A stretch of DNA of 43,640 bases from Pleurobrachia bachei (lineage: Eukaryota; Ctenophora; Tentaculata; Cydippida; Pleurobrachiidae): positions 51,146 through 94,785 of the forward strand of contig AVPN01000001.1 of the NCBI GenBank assembly GCA_000695325.1, read 5' to 3'. Numbering within the stretch: position 1 is the stretch's first letter; each line of letters begins with the position of its first letter. The position numbers and the translations under genes are program-made. Below the pieces are notes generated by a model, which did no database searches, was not told the DNA's origin, and was given only the letters and a program-made list of their open reading frames with translations. Positions 1-12,100 of this stretch are shown one piece after another.

Positions 1-294
1 TAGTGCAGATATAGTCGAAACCAGATCCTTGTGCAGCTTTGCAAACGATTCTCTCAGATCAGTTTGGTCTCCAGGAACAGAAAACAGTGCCGACGCCGGA
101 AGCATTTTGTAGCAGGCTTTGAGAAGATCCCACAACTGAGGTTTATGGACAGACGACGGACAAGCAGCGTCACCCCTCTCAAGGCACACCAATAAATCAC
201 TACCCTTATAATCATTATTAAATACTTCTCCTGATAACACATCTTCAAAATCACTCCTAGTGATACAACTGTCATATTTACTCGTAACGGTCAT
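1..294 (-). CDS. Unrecognised protein, N-terminal 98 residues (partial)
   Basis: An open frame runs from an ATG at 294 to the left edge with no stop, giving exactly 98 codons; it continues outside the window. The frame reads as real protein: an acidic, Ser-rich start (MTVTSKYDSCITRSDFEDVL), then a probable helical stretch around WDLLKACYKMLPASALFSV and an amphipathic segment ending in KLHKDLVSTISAL. The overlapping closed frame at 54-275 on the same strand is a shadow. I do not recognise the family and assign no function. No in-frame stop was found immediately upstream of the ATG, so an earlier start or an upstream exon is possible. The next gene on the right (TMEM17) is on the same strand and ends at 1397. 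Confidence 0.6.
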   Translation of the reverse strand, partial: MTVTSKYDSCITRSDFEDVLSGEVFNNDYKGSDLLVCLERGDAACPSSVHKPQLWDLLKACYKMLPASALFSVPGDQTDLRESFAKLHKDLVSTISAL

Positions 295-1041
295 CCTAAA
301 ACACCCGTTGCACGCCGGCCAACAACAAACTCTTCACTGATTTCACTCGTAAGTTAAGTTAAAGTATGCCTAACTAAACAGAGATCTAAAAGATTGGAGA
401 ATAGATGCTAACACAGTTATCAGATCGATTGACGGCAAACTCAAATTAATTTGTTTAAAGTAGTGTTGAAAAGTTTGAAACTAAAAAGACTGGATACTCT
501 TATGATCAATGTATCCGGTATCTGAGGCTTAGGCTGTCGTTTGCAATGGTCCGTTCCGTTACCATCTCCATCAGGGGACACCGCGGACGGCTTAGGGCAG
601 AAGGCAGCAGCGGTCGAGATGACAGTATCTACCAAATAGACTAAACCTTTATTTATATAATTTATTGACCCCGTTTGTATAACTTATTATTGACATTGTT
701 AGTGTGTTTACCACTATTTATATTCTAGGCCAATATCGGCCGACCCCCCCCCGTTTTCAAGTGTGCGCGCGTTCGTGTAACTCTTTCCGCGCGGCGTCGA
801 ATGGGCGTCGAATTTATGTATGTTTTGCGCGTACCCAATTTTTCAAACCTTTTCATTTATATAACTTAACGCTGTCGAAAAAAATGATAAAAACAATTAA
901 GTTTTGTAATTTCAAACATATATTTACATAAATTCTGTACATGTCTCAGTCTTGCTCGACAGTCGAATTCGATCCTATCTTTCTCTCAGTCTCAGTCTCA
1001 CTGTCAATCTCTCGACTCTCGAACCATCATTATGAAGTTGT

Positions 1042-1070
1042 GAGTAAGGGGGAACTCTTCCCCCTTACTC
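1042..1070. repeat. Perfect 13-bp inverted repeat
   Basis: GAGTAAGGGGGAA at 1042-1054 is followed after 3 nt by its exact reverse complement at 1058-1070. A transcript would form a short G/C-rich stem. It lies downstream of the TMEM17 stop, so a role at the mRNA 3' end is possible but not shown. Confidence 0.75.
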
Positions 1071-1089
1071 AACAAAGTAGGAAGGGACG

Positions 1090-1123
1090 TACTAAATCAA
1101 TAAGTTAACTAATTGATTTAGTA
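1090..1123. repeat. Perfect 12-bp inverted repeat
   Basis: TACTAAATCAAT at 1090-1101 and its reverse complement at 1112-1123 are separated by 10 nt that include GTTAAC. It lies 20 bp from the previous hairpin. Confidence 0.7.
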
Positions 1124-1396
1124 AATAATGGCTCTATAGCTACTTTCCCTCTACTTTCCTCGCCGCTCTGATCGTCAAAACATTTATAAAAATATAATAA
1201 AAAAACTTGGCACAGCCTGCTGATCTTGACTTTTAGAGTTAACGCAGGAATAATTGATAACTTACATTCCTGTGTATGACTAAGAAGATTGTCAGGGAAG
1301 AGCCTGCTCTTGCCTAATATTAAACTGCACTCTGTATATCGAGTCTGTATCCTATATTCTTGCCACTCCTGCCGAGGAGGTCCCAGGTTCATCACT

Positions 1397-2188
1397 CTAA
1401 TCCTGAGGCCGGGCACCACCAGGTCCATGAAGAAGGGTAAACTTGGTCTCTTGAAGCAGTGACATCTGTCTGATTGTACCTGTACTGACCACTAGCTCAG
1501 CTAGAACAAACAATAGCAGGATCGAGTTCACCGATACCTGGAGTGAAGTTTGAGTTAGAAACAATTGGTTATTTAGGGGGAAAAGATCCTAATAAGAGGC
1601 GAATTATATAATGGCTGTCGCGCTATGTGAGGGTTTGGTGTTCAAGGGGTGTATTGTTTGAAACTCCTTTGTATTATTACACACCTCTAGGGGTAGTATG
1701 AGAGCCCCACTATCCAACAGAGAGTATAGACACAGCGGGAGTTGTAGGATTACAGATACCATCCAGAAAGCAGCTAGTTCAGGAACACTTTCCTGAAGGT
1801 TCCCCACATACCCACAATATAGCCTGATCAGTTCAAACACTGTCATGATACAGAACACAGTCGGGGTGACGAATTGGTAGTACTCTGGAAGTTGGTCGTG
1901 CTGAGAAGAGGGTGTTAGTTGAAAAACGGGAGAACAAGATAAAATGGTACATTCTCCTAGAAAAAGTCGAGACATAATAAAGAAAGTGGATAATATAGCA
2001 GTAGTGCGTGGTCGGTACTGTGTCCGGTACAGTTATTGCCACGTATTCATAATAGCTTACTTATCCGCTTTATGGAAACTCGAAATATGGCCGGAAGATG
2101 AGAGAGTTTCGTGCTTTAGTGTACGGTTAATGAACGTTGTGTAATTAAAGCCTAAGTTTGTCCAAAACCGACCACAAGAGGGAAAGAA

Positions 2189-2244
<56 letters not shown>

Positions 2245-4161
2245 AAGAAAGAGAGATTTATATAGAGACAGAGGGGAGGATTGATAGATTGGAAGGCTAT
2301 TTTTCGACGTTCTGGACTACTAATAATAAGTGCAGTCTAACCGCATTTTGTATGCATTACTTGTGCAAAATTCGGCCTCTATAAATCCTTATTTTGTCGA
2401 CATCTGTCTTCTTTGATCTCCTTATAATACAGCCACCCAGGATATAATCAGCTGCAAAATGCCCCGCCGCTCACGAGGACCACGGAGGCCTCGGAAAATG
2501 TATAACACGGTAAGTTACCTACCACCTTGTTTTAAAATTTTTCTAAGATTTCGATTGAACCTTTTCCATTGTGGAGGTCTAACAATACAAGGTTTTAGAA
2601 GCAATCGTTTTACCATTTCCTCAATTCCTCGCACAGTCCAATGATAACATTTCCCCGCACTCTGATTTTCAGAGTGGTCTGATGGAGCTACTAGAGTTCC
2701 AACCCGCTGGTGTGGTGTTTTTCATCGACGGAGGGGAGGAAGAGAAAGGTGATAACAGTGAAGATGAAGAAGAAGAAGAAGAGGTTCAGGTAGACGCATT
2801 ATTTTCCCTGTTCCCAACCCATCCATCTCCCTGTTGGGTCTGTCCATCAACTAGAACAACTGGAACTATTGTACCGTGTGGGTGCCCCTTCCTGACAGCA
2901 TCAGCCCATAGAACCTGTCTAATAGATTGGATAAATACAACCCTGACACCGCGGTGTCCCCGGTGTAATGATCGGTACAGGGTGGCCACCAAAACACCGC
3001 ACACACCCTGCCGACAGTGGAAACTTGATCCCGTAACCAGGGGCAACCGACTCAAATACACTATTCTAGTAACAATGTATATCATCGGGACTGTGTTTTT
3101 GGTGTCTTTGCTTCTACATTTTGGAGTGGTGTGTGGGAGGAAGGGTGTAACCTGTGGTAGGGTGGTATTGCTAGCAGTGGACTGTATCACATTAGTATCC
3201 TATCAGTATTGTCAAGTGAGGATGTTTATTAGGGTATGGGAAAGACTTGGGACATTTAATAACACTGTCATTGATGTTCGGCCTGCTAGAAGCAATCAGA
3301 ATCCTTGTCCCAAGGCTGCTTTATCTGTCTAGTGGTATGATTAGTGAATTTAAAAAGGTTAGGGTAGCATGTGTGAATCTTTACTATTTGAAATTCGTTT
3401 TTCTTTGGATTATGTCTTACTTGAACAGGGTATTTATAGAAAGAGAAACTTGATATTTTAACGCTATGTTAGGGCTTAAATTGTAGACATTTGATAACCA
3501 CGCTGTACGGGAGGGTCAATTATAACTTATGGTTACTACATTATAACTACCACTCAATCGAGATTTTATATTATTGAATCTCGTCTCGTCAGGTCCCACG
3601 GGGCACGGGTCGAGACAGTTTGTCGAGACAACCCGGTTTTGAATCGTGTGGTAGCAGGGTGAGCCGCGCACAAGAAGTGCGCGCATCTGCCAAGCAACAC
3701 TCAGCGACCGCTGAGGACAACTTTCATCACGACAGTGTCTTCGCGCCCTACCTTCAAGATGAGGGCGGTTAGTGCAGCTGTGAACCATAGTGGGGCAAAG
3801 TAGACATTGTAGAATAGGGCTATCTGCAGAGGGAGGCTGCTGATAATCTCACTACCTGGAATAATGAGATTGGTTTAGTTTTCGGTGCTGACTTGATCAT
3901 AATATAACCTGACGTCAAACTTATTATTTGTTTTTAAAGATAAAGAACTTTGTAGATCTTTAAATATGGACAAATAAAGAGGAACAATTGATAGAGCAGA
4001 AAATAACTGACAGTTAAGAAATTGACAACAAATAGAAGTATTCGGTGGAAGAGGTAAATTCTAAGAAATATATTACCGAGAAAGTTATCGTTATTGGGCT
4101 GTTGTTGGTCCTTGCCAATACCAAGTCGACTTTGAACGGTCTTGATCACATTATACTCCAT
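1397..4161 (-). CDS. TMEM17: Transmembrane protein 17 (TMEM17), ciliary transition zone
   Basis: Four exons join in phase: 4161-4077, 3855-3752, 1900-1685 and 1537-1397, giving 181 residues (vertebrate TMEM17 is about 198). All introns are GT-AG; exon 1 ends one base into a Gly codon that exon 2 completes. Hydrophobic segments at about residues 38-60, 70-90, 100-120 and 136-155 fit the four-span fold. Diagnostic family motifs are SSLPLQIALFYNVYFAPLW (TM1), LPEYYQF and ELIRLYCGYVGNLQESVPEL. TMEM17 belongs to the MKS/tectonic complex of the ciliary transition zone, so the organism is expected to have cilia. Intron 2 (3751-1901) encloses a complete plus-strand gene. Exon 1 is repeated at 5124-5040 by a local tandem duplication, so two candidate start exons and promoters exist. 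Confidence 0.93.
2196..2240. repeat. (GA)n microsatellite
   Basis: About 22 uninterrupted GA units lie upstream of the RING-CH gene, inside TMEM17 intron 2. Purine-rich flanks continue to about 2275. Confidence 0.95.
2459..3332 (+). CDS. RING-CH (MARCH-type) membrane E3 ubiquitin ligase
   Basis: Two exons, 2459-2509 and 2673-3332, join in phase 0 at GTAAGT and TTTTCAG and encode 236 residues. The N-terminus is very basic (MPRRSRGPRRPRK), followed by a long acidic run. Residues 71-115 hold a C4HC3 RING-CH finger: CWVC, CGC, HRTCLIDWI and CPRC at the usual spacing. Two hydrophobic segments follow, at about residues 145-168 and 177-197, as in two-span MARCH proteins that ubiquitinate membrane cargo. 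The finger placed before a pair of membrane spans is what supports the class; the exact subfamily is not clear. The whole gene sits on the opposite strand inside TMEM17 intron 2. Confidence 0.82.
3333..3751. other. 3' flank of RING-CH gene, still within TMEM17 intron 2
   Basis: No coding signal was found. This should hold the RING-CH 3'UTR. The minus-strand open frame through it is read-through upstream of the TMEM17 donor at 3751. Confidence 0.5.
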
Positions 4162-5943
4162 CCTGGGGGAAGGGAGAGATGGAAAAAGAGAGGGGAGAGA
4201 GGGAAAGAAAGATAGGAAGGATTAGATAAAGATGATGAGTAAGAATGGCGGAAAAGGAAAGAGACGGAAAACAGAGGGGAACGCACAGGTCACTGTAATT
4301 GCCCGCTTTGTGTACGCAGGATAAGCAATTAGGATAGAGATTTGGAGGGAGAGAGATGGAGAGAGGGAGAGAGAATGATTTGAGAACATAGTGCGGCACA
4401 GCTGCTACTATGACAACAGATGATATATTTCTGCTGAACTCATTCTCTCTCTCTCATCTTCTCTAAACTTGACACAAAAACCACACATTCGATTCATTTC
4501 TGATGGAAAAAGATAAAAACACATTATTACAATTTCTTAATTCCTCATTTCAGAGTCTATAAAGAAAGAAAGGCAACAACTTTTGTTCAATATTTTTACA
4601 AGTCTCTCTTTGTACACACTCACATAACATCTTCTCCTTTGGATACAATAGGTTAGGGTAAATGGGGTCACAACAGGAAACGAACCGACCCATGTACACC
4701 CTATTTCTCTCTCTTATTGCCCATATTAACCCCCCTTTCTATCTCCCCTCTCTATCTCTCTATGCCCCTCCTGTTTTATAGTTCTCTGTCAAGACGTGGA
4801 GCCAAGAGGAAGCGTGTACAATGTAGGTAATTTTAACGAAAAGGATTCTATTTACAGACGTAGGATACTTTACAAATTTAGTATTTCACAGCCTAAATGT
4901 CTTCTGTCGAACTCTCTCTCTTTAGGTCTCAGTTTCTGTCTCCCTCTCCCCCTGCCCTGTCAGTTTGTCTGTGTAGTTAAGAAATTGACAACAAATAGAA
5001 GTATTCGGTGGAAGAGGTAAATTCTAAGAAATATATTACCGAGAAAGTTATCGTTATTGGGCTGTTGTTGGTCCTTGCCAATACCAAGTCGACTTTGAAC
5101 GGTCTTGATCACATTATACTCCATCCTGGGGGAAGGGAGAGATGGAAAAAGAGAGGGGAGAGAGGGAAAGAAAGATAGGAAGGATTAGATAAAGATGATG
5201 AGTAAGAATGGCGGAAAAGGAAAGAGACGGAAAACAGAGGGGAACGCACAGGTCACTGTAATTGCCCGCTTTGTGTACGCAGGATAAGCAATTAGGATAG
5301 AGATTTGGAGGGAGAGAGATGGAGAGAGGGAGAGAGAATGATTTGAGAACATAGTGCGGCACAGCTGCTACTATGACAACAGATGATATATTTCTGCTGA
5401 ACTCATTCTCTCTCTCTCATCTTCTCTAAACTTGACACAAAAACCACACATTCGATTCATTTCTGATGGAAAAAGATAAAAACACATTATTACAATTTCT
5501 TAATTCCTCATTTCAGAGTCTATAAAGAAAGAAAGGCAACAACTTTTGTTCAATATTTTTACAAGTCTCTCTTTGTACACACTCACATAACATCTTCTCC
5601 TTTGGATACAATAGGTTAGGGTAAATGGGGTCACAACAGGAAACGAACCGACCCATGTACACCCTATTTCTCTCTCTTATTGCCCATATTAACCCCCACC
5701 CCCTTTCTATCTCCCCTCTCTATCTCTCTATGCCCCTCCTGTTTTATAGTTCTCTGTCAAGACGTGGAGCCAAGAGGAAGCGTGTACAATGTAGGTAATT
5801 TTAACGAAAAGGATTCTATTTACAGACGTAGGATACTTTACAAATTTAGTATTTCACAGCCTAATGTCTTCTGTCGAACTCTCTCTCTTTAGGTCTCAGT
5901 TTCTGTCTCCCTCTCCCCCTGTCCTGTCAGTTTGTCTGTGTGG
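4012..5943. repeat. 963-bp tandem duplication (4012-4974 / 4975-5943)
   Basis: The stretch beginning AGTTAAGAAATTGACAAC recurs at offset 963 and stays nearly identical, apart from a small C/A-tract insertion near 5695. Each copy carries TMEM17 exon 1 plus its upstream CT/GA-rich flank. No other gene is visible in 4162-6124. Confidence 0.95.
5040..5124 (-). pseudogene. Second copy of TMEM17 exon 1
   Basis: This is an exact-looking repeat of the 28-codon first exon, including its ATG (5124) and GTAATA donor. If real it could serve as an alternative first exon; if the duplication is false it does not exist. I see no way to choose between the two from sequence alone. Confidence 0.8.
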
Positions 5944-6124
5944 GTGTAAGGGTACCCGTTACGCTTAGTTGAGTTATGATAGATAGTACAGTCGGGCTGT
6001 CACAATAGTCTGTCGTTGTCCAATCTGAGGGGAGAGAGATAAATTTGAGAAATAAACATAACGAAAGAAACAGGGACGATCTCTAACTCATAGTGTACAC
6101 AAAAGAAAGAAGTAATATTTAATC

Positions 6125-9100
6125 TCATATCGTCTGACTAGCACCGTTGTTTTTCTTCAACAACGTTTCAACAAGCCGAATCCTCGCTTTAATCTGTTTA
6201 TACTCATTATAATCGTTTTCCCTCGGACCTCGATCTTCCTTGAAGACCTTCCGACCTGTCTTACTCAAAAACTCCTTCTCAAAGTCTCGGAGGGTCTTCC
6301 GGAGGCCCTTTTTGCTCTCTTGGAGTTCAGCTAATTTCCACACGAGTTGCTCGGTGGACAAGTTTACAAGTTCAATACCTGAAACAGCAGCTGGGCTGGC
6401 CATGGTCACATTCCAAGTATCGTTCAGAGGAGGAGGGGCTGTACCCCCTGTCGGTGTCTTGCTATTGGGTGTCCCACCTGACGAGCTACCTTTAGTCTGA
6501 CTACGATTGAGGGCGAGTTTAACTTTCCGATACCGATCGTATATTGGTCTCATCACGTCCTTTTGCTCCTTCGTCTTGGGTCTACCATACGTTTCTTCAA
6601 AGTGCAGGAGCATCTTTTGTATGCACAACTTTTCTTCGTTTAGTTGAGCAGCAGTCATGAGGGACAAATCCAAGGGCCTCCCTGCTAACTTCCTCTTTTC
6701 CTCTAGTTTAACACTGATGGTACTAAACTGGGAACCCAGGGAGGTTTTCTGGAGACTCTGTTCCACAGCCTTGGCATCGAGAAGTAACCGTTTCAGCTCC
6801 TGTAACTCCTTTATCACACCCACAATCGGCCGGCGCTCATTCCCGGACGGTACCCGACCGTGGGTCTTCTCAAACGCCTGGTCAAAGTCGACCACTTTCT
6901 GCTTGAGAAGGGCGATTTTACTTGTTAAACTGGCTATACTTGATGCCGAAGAGACCGTTTTGGGAGATCGTTTGGGAGATAAATTAAAACTATCCGATTG
7001 GCAGGTTGTAAGTGAACTCCCTGACTCATTTTTAGGTAGACTGTTCAAGTTTAGTTTGGGTACTAAGTTGTCCGGACTCCCCGAATCTCCAGTTGACTTT
7101 GGTTTGGCAGTATGCCTCCGCTTTTGTGGGGACGCTCGGTTCTTTGTTAGGGAACTGAGGGGTGGAGCTGTAAAGTTAAATACCCCATCAGACCCTCTCC
7201 GATCATCAACATTCCTCGGACTGGGCGAGGGTGTTCCATTATCTCGCTGTTGTTGATGTTGCTCCATCTTTGTCTGGTACACATTGAAGGAGTGATCGGA
7301 GGTAGCCGGGGCAGGAATTAACATCTCCCAAATACACTCCCGGATTGTTTGTTGCATATTGAACTGAATTGTTAGGTTTCCTGATGCGGTCAGGGGACTC
7401 ATTGAACTCATTGAATCGTGGGACCGGGCCAGGATGTCCTCTGTTTCCGGGGAGGGGGAGTCCTGGGCGAGGTCTGATAACCAAGCATCGTCCCAGTCTT
7501 TCCCGCGTTTAGACGCGCTTCCTGCCACCTGGAGGGAAAGGGATGAGGGTTAGTCGTTATATAAATCTGGATTTTGAGATGGCCATTTATGGTTGTGAAA
7601 TGAATGCCAAGTATATATATTGTCATATTGGTTGATAGTTAGAAACGGGAAGTCGAAAAGAGGGAAGAGAGAGAGGGAGACAGAGAGAGGAGAGAGAGAG
7701 GGGGGGAAGAAAGAGAAAGAGAGCCAAGAAGTAAGGAATGAAATTATGATGGTCTGTTTTCCTCTCCCATACTAAATGTTGGATGCAATTGCGACAAGCT
7801 TGGTGTATTTGTCACAATATTTCTTCCCCAACTCTCTATTCTCTCACTCTCTCTCATTCACTATCTCTCGGTCTAGTAATTGGATGGATCAATTATCTTT
7901 TAAGAAAGCGTGGTGGCAGCGGAAATTAGAAACACACCAGATCCTATTTCCGGCGGGGTTACAGTATATTACCCTGACTCAATTAACAATACTTGTCTAA
8001 GACATCGCTTTAATTCTTACGAAAAGTTAGCGATACTTAGTAGGCAGAATATGGAAAGTTAGACGGAGATAGACATACAAAGATAGAGATAGATAGAGAG
8101 ATAAAAAGAGATAGTGCTGCTGCAGTGAGGTGAGGCATGCACGTTACTGTGGATATGATGTAATTACTTAGGCCCCTGTTACAGCACCTTTTAGATCACA
8201 CACAAGGAGAGAAATAGGGCTAACTGGAAGCTAGGTCAAGAGAGTTAGATACAACACATGTACAACAGAGACACAGTCACGGAGAGTGGAAATATAGTTC
8301 CTTCCAGAAATACACTGCCACATCATTATATACACTGCCTCTCTATCCTTTTTTACTGTCTCTCTCTTTTTATTCTATCTCTTCGTTTATTTTAGTATCT
8401 TGTCCCATTAATTGACCCACTTAACTCATTTTCCTATATCCCACATCACGCATACGACTGCACACGTATATACAAGAAACAGAAGGTGTGAAGGCCCCAA
8501 TGGCCCCGGGCCATCTGAAATGCATTGTGGCGCCGACCCCTTCTGAGCACACTTTCTCCATCCTATGTGAACCTAACATCGATCTGCCATACATTGTCAA
8601 CTTCCACTCATACTCAAGATAATAGGAGTTGGAGAAGATATTGAAAATATATTATGAACATACTCCGGGAATTGAAAGAAGAGAAAAATAAGAAGAGAGA
8701 GACATATGAATGGTGTTGGTGGTCGAATAGAATTCCAGTGTGTGTGTGCTATGTTGCTATGGCAACAGATCAAGAAGTACACAGTGGTGTGGTGGAACAC
8801 ACTTACAATGGCTCCCCCGTCCCCACCCTGATGTTTGCTGTTTGAACGAAACAAGGAACGCAACATCATGATCTACACGCAGCACTGACAAGCACACTGT
8901 GCATATCAAACACATAACACACATGCAGAGAGGGGGCAGAGGGTACACGGTGAAAATAGAGACAGATATAGAGACAGAGGGGCCTTCTGAAATTGTGTAT
9001 GATCATTTTTAGCGGCGTGCATTTTGCAATATATAATATATCAGCTGATGGTATACATAAGCTTGCATATTTTAGGGGGTATAATACTATACAGTATACA

Positions 9101-12100
9101 GTGTTAATACACAGTACAATGTTGGAGAGCGATACATGCAAGCTGTACATCCTGGTGAATGGTTTATCATGTGTGTGCTCTACTTGTGCAATAGTGTATA
9201 GATGACACGAGGGACCCAAAATGACAGGAGACAGATAGTTGTTTAAATTGACAATTGACGTACCAACTACCAAATAGTTTTGACGTCACACAAGAGTCAA
9301 GACATGAAACCCAACCCAATGACCAAATAAAGCAATGCTAAAACTCAGAGTTTCAAATCCACACACGTACCACCCCCCCCCTAATCCTCATCATAGTTGC
9401 ATACCCCTCGTACCTCGACACAGAGAAGAATAACCTTATAGTTGCCGTAAGTTGACGAGGAAACAAACATCTACATAATAAGAGAAACAAGTTTGTACAC
9501 GGAAGGATAGTGTGGGAGAAAACGAGATAGAAAGAGAGAGAGAGAAAGGGAGAGAGAGAGAGAGAGAGAGAAAGGGGATATAACCAATTAGAGTGGAAAG
9601 GATTATATTGGCGTGGCCGATAGATTTACTGGCAACGCACTGTAACTCCTTTGAATGAACAGAGCGGAGTTATTGCCGCATGAATACCAATGAACGACCA
9701 ATGAACGAATTCAAAACGAGAGGAGAAAATATTGTGAGAACGAAATACTGCCCGATAGGTAGAAAGAAAGTGGTTAATAAAAAGGGAAGGGAGGTATATC
9801 GGAGGGTATAATGAGGTAGTAATGACTCTGTTTAGGACGTGTGCGTGTGCGATAACTGGTAATTATATGCAACCAAAACACACGTGTGTCACCCGCCACT
9901 CACGTCACTTAATTATCGGTTAATGATAGACAGTTAGGTTAATAGTAATTCCAATAACCACGTCATTCATTCCCCAGAATTCCCTCAGAACTCGTGTTGT
10001 GAAATACCACTTCAGTTGTCATGGTTTAACAAGCCAAGGTGTGAACACTGCAATTGTATCAGTTAGGCCATATATAGTTCATCATATTTCTCTCTCTCTC
10101 TCTCCCAGTGTTTACTGTTTGTTTAGTAAGCTACATGCACCACTCACCAGTGTCTGCTGTAGTAAACAAGCACCTGTCACTCTGCTTGTCAGAAGGCTGG
10201 GAAAAGGTGAAGAAAGACAGAAAATGACGTGTATGAAGTACTCGATCTTGTTACATGCTGGGATGATAGAGAACATCATAGAGAGTGGATCTCATTTGGA
10301 GGCAGTGTAGACCCGGATTGTGGTATTTTAAACGATGCAGCGATCATCGTGGGATTAGTTCATTAGTTGGACTAATTCCAGAGATTAATTGACTGTGAAT
10401 CATGCGTGTGTTTCTGAATAAAATGAAGAACAAATCTGCTGTTTTATTCAAAGAAATATTAATGACATCTTCGCCTTTTGAAATGAGGGGGTAAAGAAAA
10501 TGTGGTGGTCAGTTCATTTGTCAAGATTTGTCTTGGACCGTAATTTTCTCAACCTTCGCTGAATCCATCATCACTGAGCTCCTACTTTCGTGAATGAGCT
10601 CACATGAGGGGGGGGGGAGAAGAGAAATTGAATAAAGATGAAGAAATTTATAAAGTGGCATGATTGAAGAGTGTTAGAGATAGAGATAGATAGAACGAGA
10701 GAGAGATAAAGAATTCAAGGGGGGAAGAAGGGAGGTGCAAAACGAGAAATTGAGTGGTATGCTGACACTTGAACTGTAATATAACCCAAACACGTGATCT
10801 CTATATCTTGTACACACTTGATTACAGTGCTGGAAAACAAGAAAAAGTGATCTACCCAAAGCTTGTTAACAGGAATGATAGCTTGTTATTTGTTAAGGAA
10901 TGATAGGTCCCCCATGATCCCACACGAGTATTGAGACGGTGCTGTGTATAACCCCGTGTGTTTGTGTGGGAGACTATAAGATTGAGAGGATAGTCTGCAT
11001 CATGAAATATTTGCACCTGGTACACACTCACTACCACTTGAGTCTGGACACGAGTGTCGTCTGTCAAGTGTATTCGAGTGGCAATGTGTGATGTTGGAGT
11101 GGGTTTGAAAATAATGGTTGGGCCAAATCAAAGTGTGAGCGATTAAAACCGAATTACCTTATTTAGGTTTCTGTTGTCGTATGGTAACTGAACATTTTCC
11201 TTTTCTCGTGTCTGATCCAAGATAAATGTGTAGTTTTCACCAAGTTTAGCCTGTTCCACCACAGTTAAGTTGGCCGATTTGAGAGGCTTTACAACTTGGC
11301 TATATATCACCTCCGCTTCGGGGAATATCTGCGGAGGGAAAATATTCCAGAATCTAATAATACAAGGCTCGAAAATTTGGAAAAGTCACGTTCTGTATGT
11401 CCATGTTCTGTATGTCCATGTGTGTCCCATGTCCATGCTCCATGGGTTACTGAGTGCTGTGAAATACCACTTCAGTTGTCATGGTTTAACAAGCCAAGGT
11501 GTGAACATTGCAATTGTATCAGTTAGGCCATATATAGTTCATCATATTTCTCTCTCTTTTCTCTCTCTCTCTCTCCCAGTGTTTACTGTTTGTTTAGTAA
11601 GCTACATGCACCAGTGTCTGCTGTAGTAAACAAGCACCTGTCACTCTGCTTGTCAGAAGGCTGGGAAAAGGTGAAGAAAGACAGAAAATGACGTGTATGA
11701 AGTACTCGATCTTGTTACATGCTGGGATGATAGAGAACATCATAGAGAGTGGATCTCATTTGGAGGCAGTGTAGACCCGGATTGTGGTATTTTAAACGAT
11801 GCAGCGATCATCGTGGGATTAGTTCATTAGTTGGACTAATTCCAGAGATTAATTGACTGTGAATCATGCGTGTGTTTCTGAATAAAATGAAGAACAAATC
11901 TGCTGTTTTATTCAAAGAAATATTAATGACATCTTCGCCTTTTGAAATGAGGGGGTAAAGAAAATGTGGTGGTCAGTTCATTTGTCAAGATTTGTCTTGG
12001 ACCGTAATTTTCTCAACCTTCGCTGAATCCATCATCCCTGAGCTCCTACTTTCGTGAATGAGCTCACATGAGGGGGGGGGGGAGAAGAGAAATTGAATAA

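Larger units (their letters stand above)
295..1396. other. Intergenic stretch with two small hairpins
   Basis: This lies between the 5' end of the left-edge gene and the TMEM17 stop codon. It should hold the promoter of the left-edge gene and the TMEM17 3'UTR. I see no convincing coding exon. A minus-strand open frame at 441-635 starts at a non-ATG codon and resembles nothing known. Two perfect short inverted repeats near 1042-1123 are listed separately. Confidence 0.5.

Noticed and set aside
441-635. 64-codon minus-strand open frame
   Set aside because: It begins at TTG rather than ATG and matches nothing; the opposite strand is equally open over part of it.
3934-4161. 75-codon hydrophobic open frame starting at the TMEM17 ATG
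   Set aside because: Only the first 28 codons are coding; the rest is read-through of intron 1 beyond the donor at 4076.
4787-4832. Possible plus-strand exon CQDVEPRGSVYNV (repeated near 5755)
   Set aside because: Short, with a donor-like end but no partner exon on either side. It is probably chance, and the second copy only reflects the duplication.
9999-11067. Open frames of 70-118 codons in the FAM13 intron
   Set aside because: They are repeated with the tandem duplication, have simple CT/GA runs and no protein-family resemblance.
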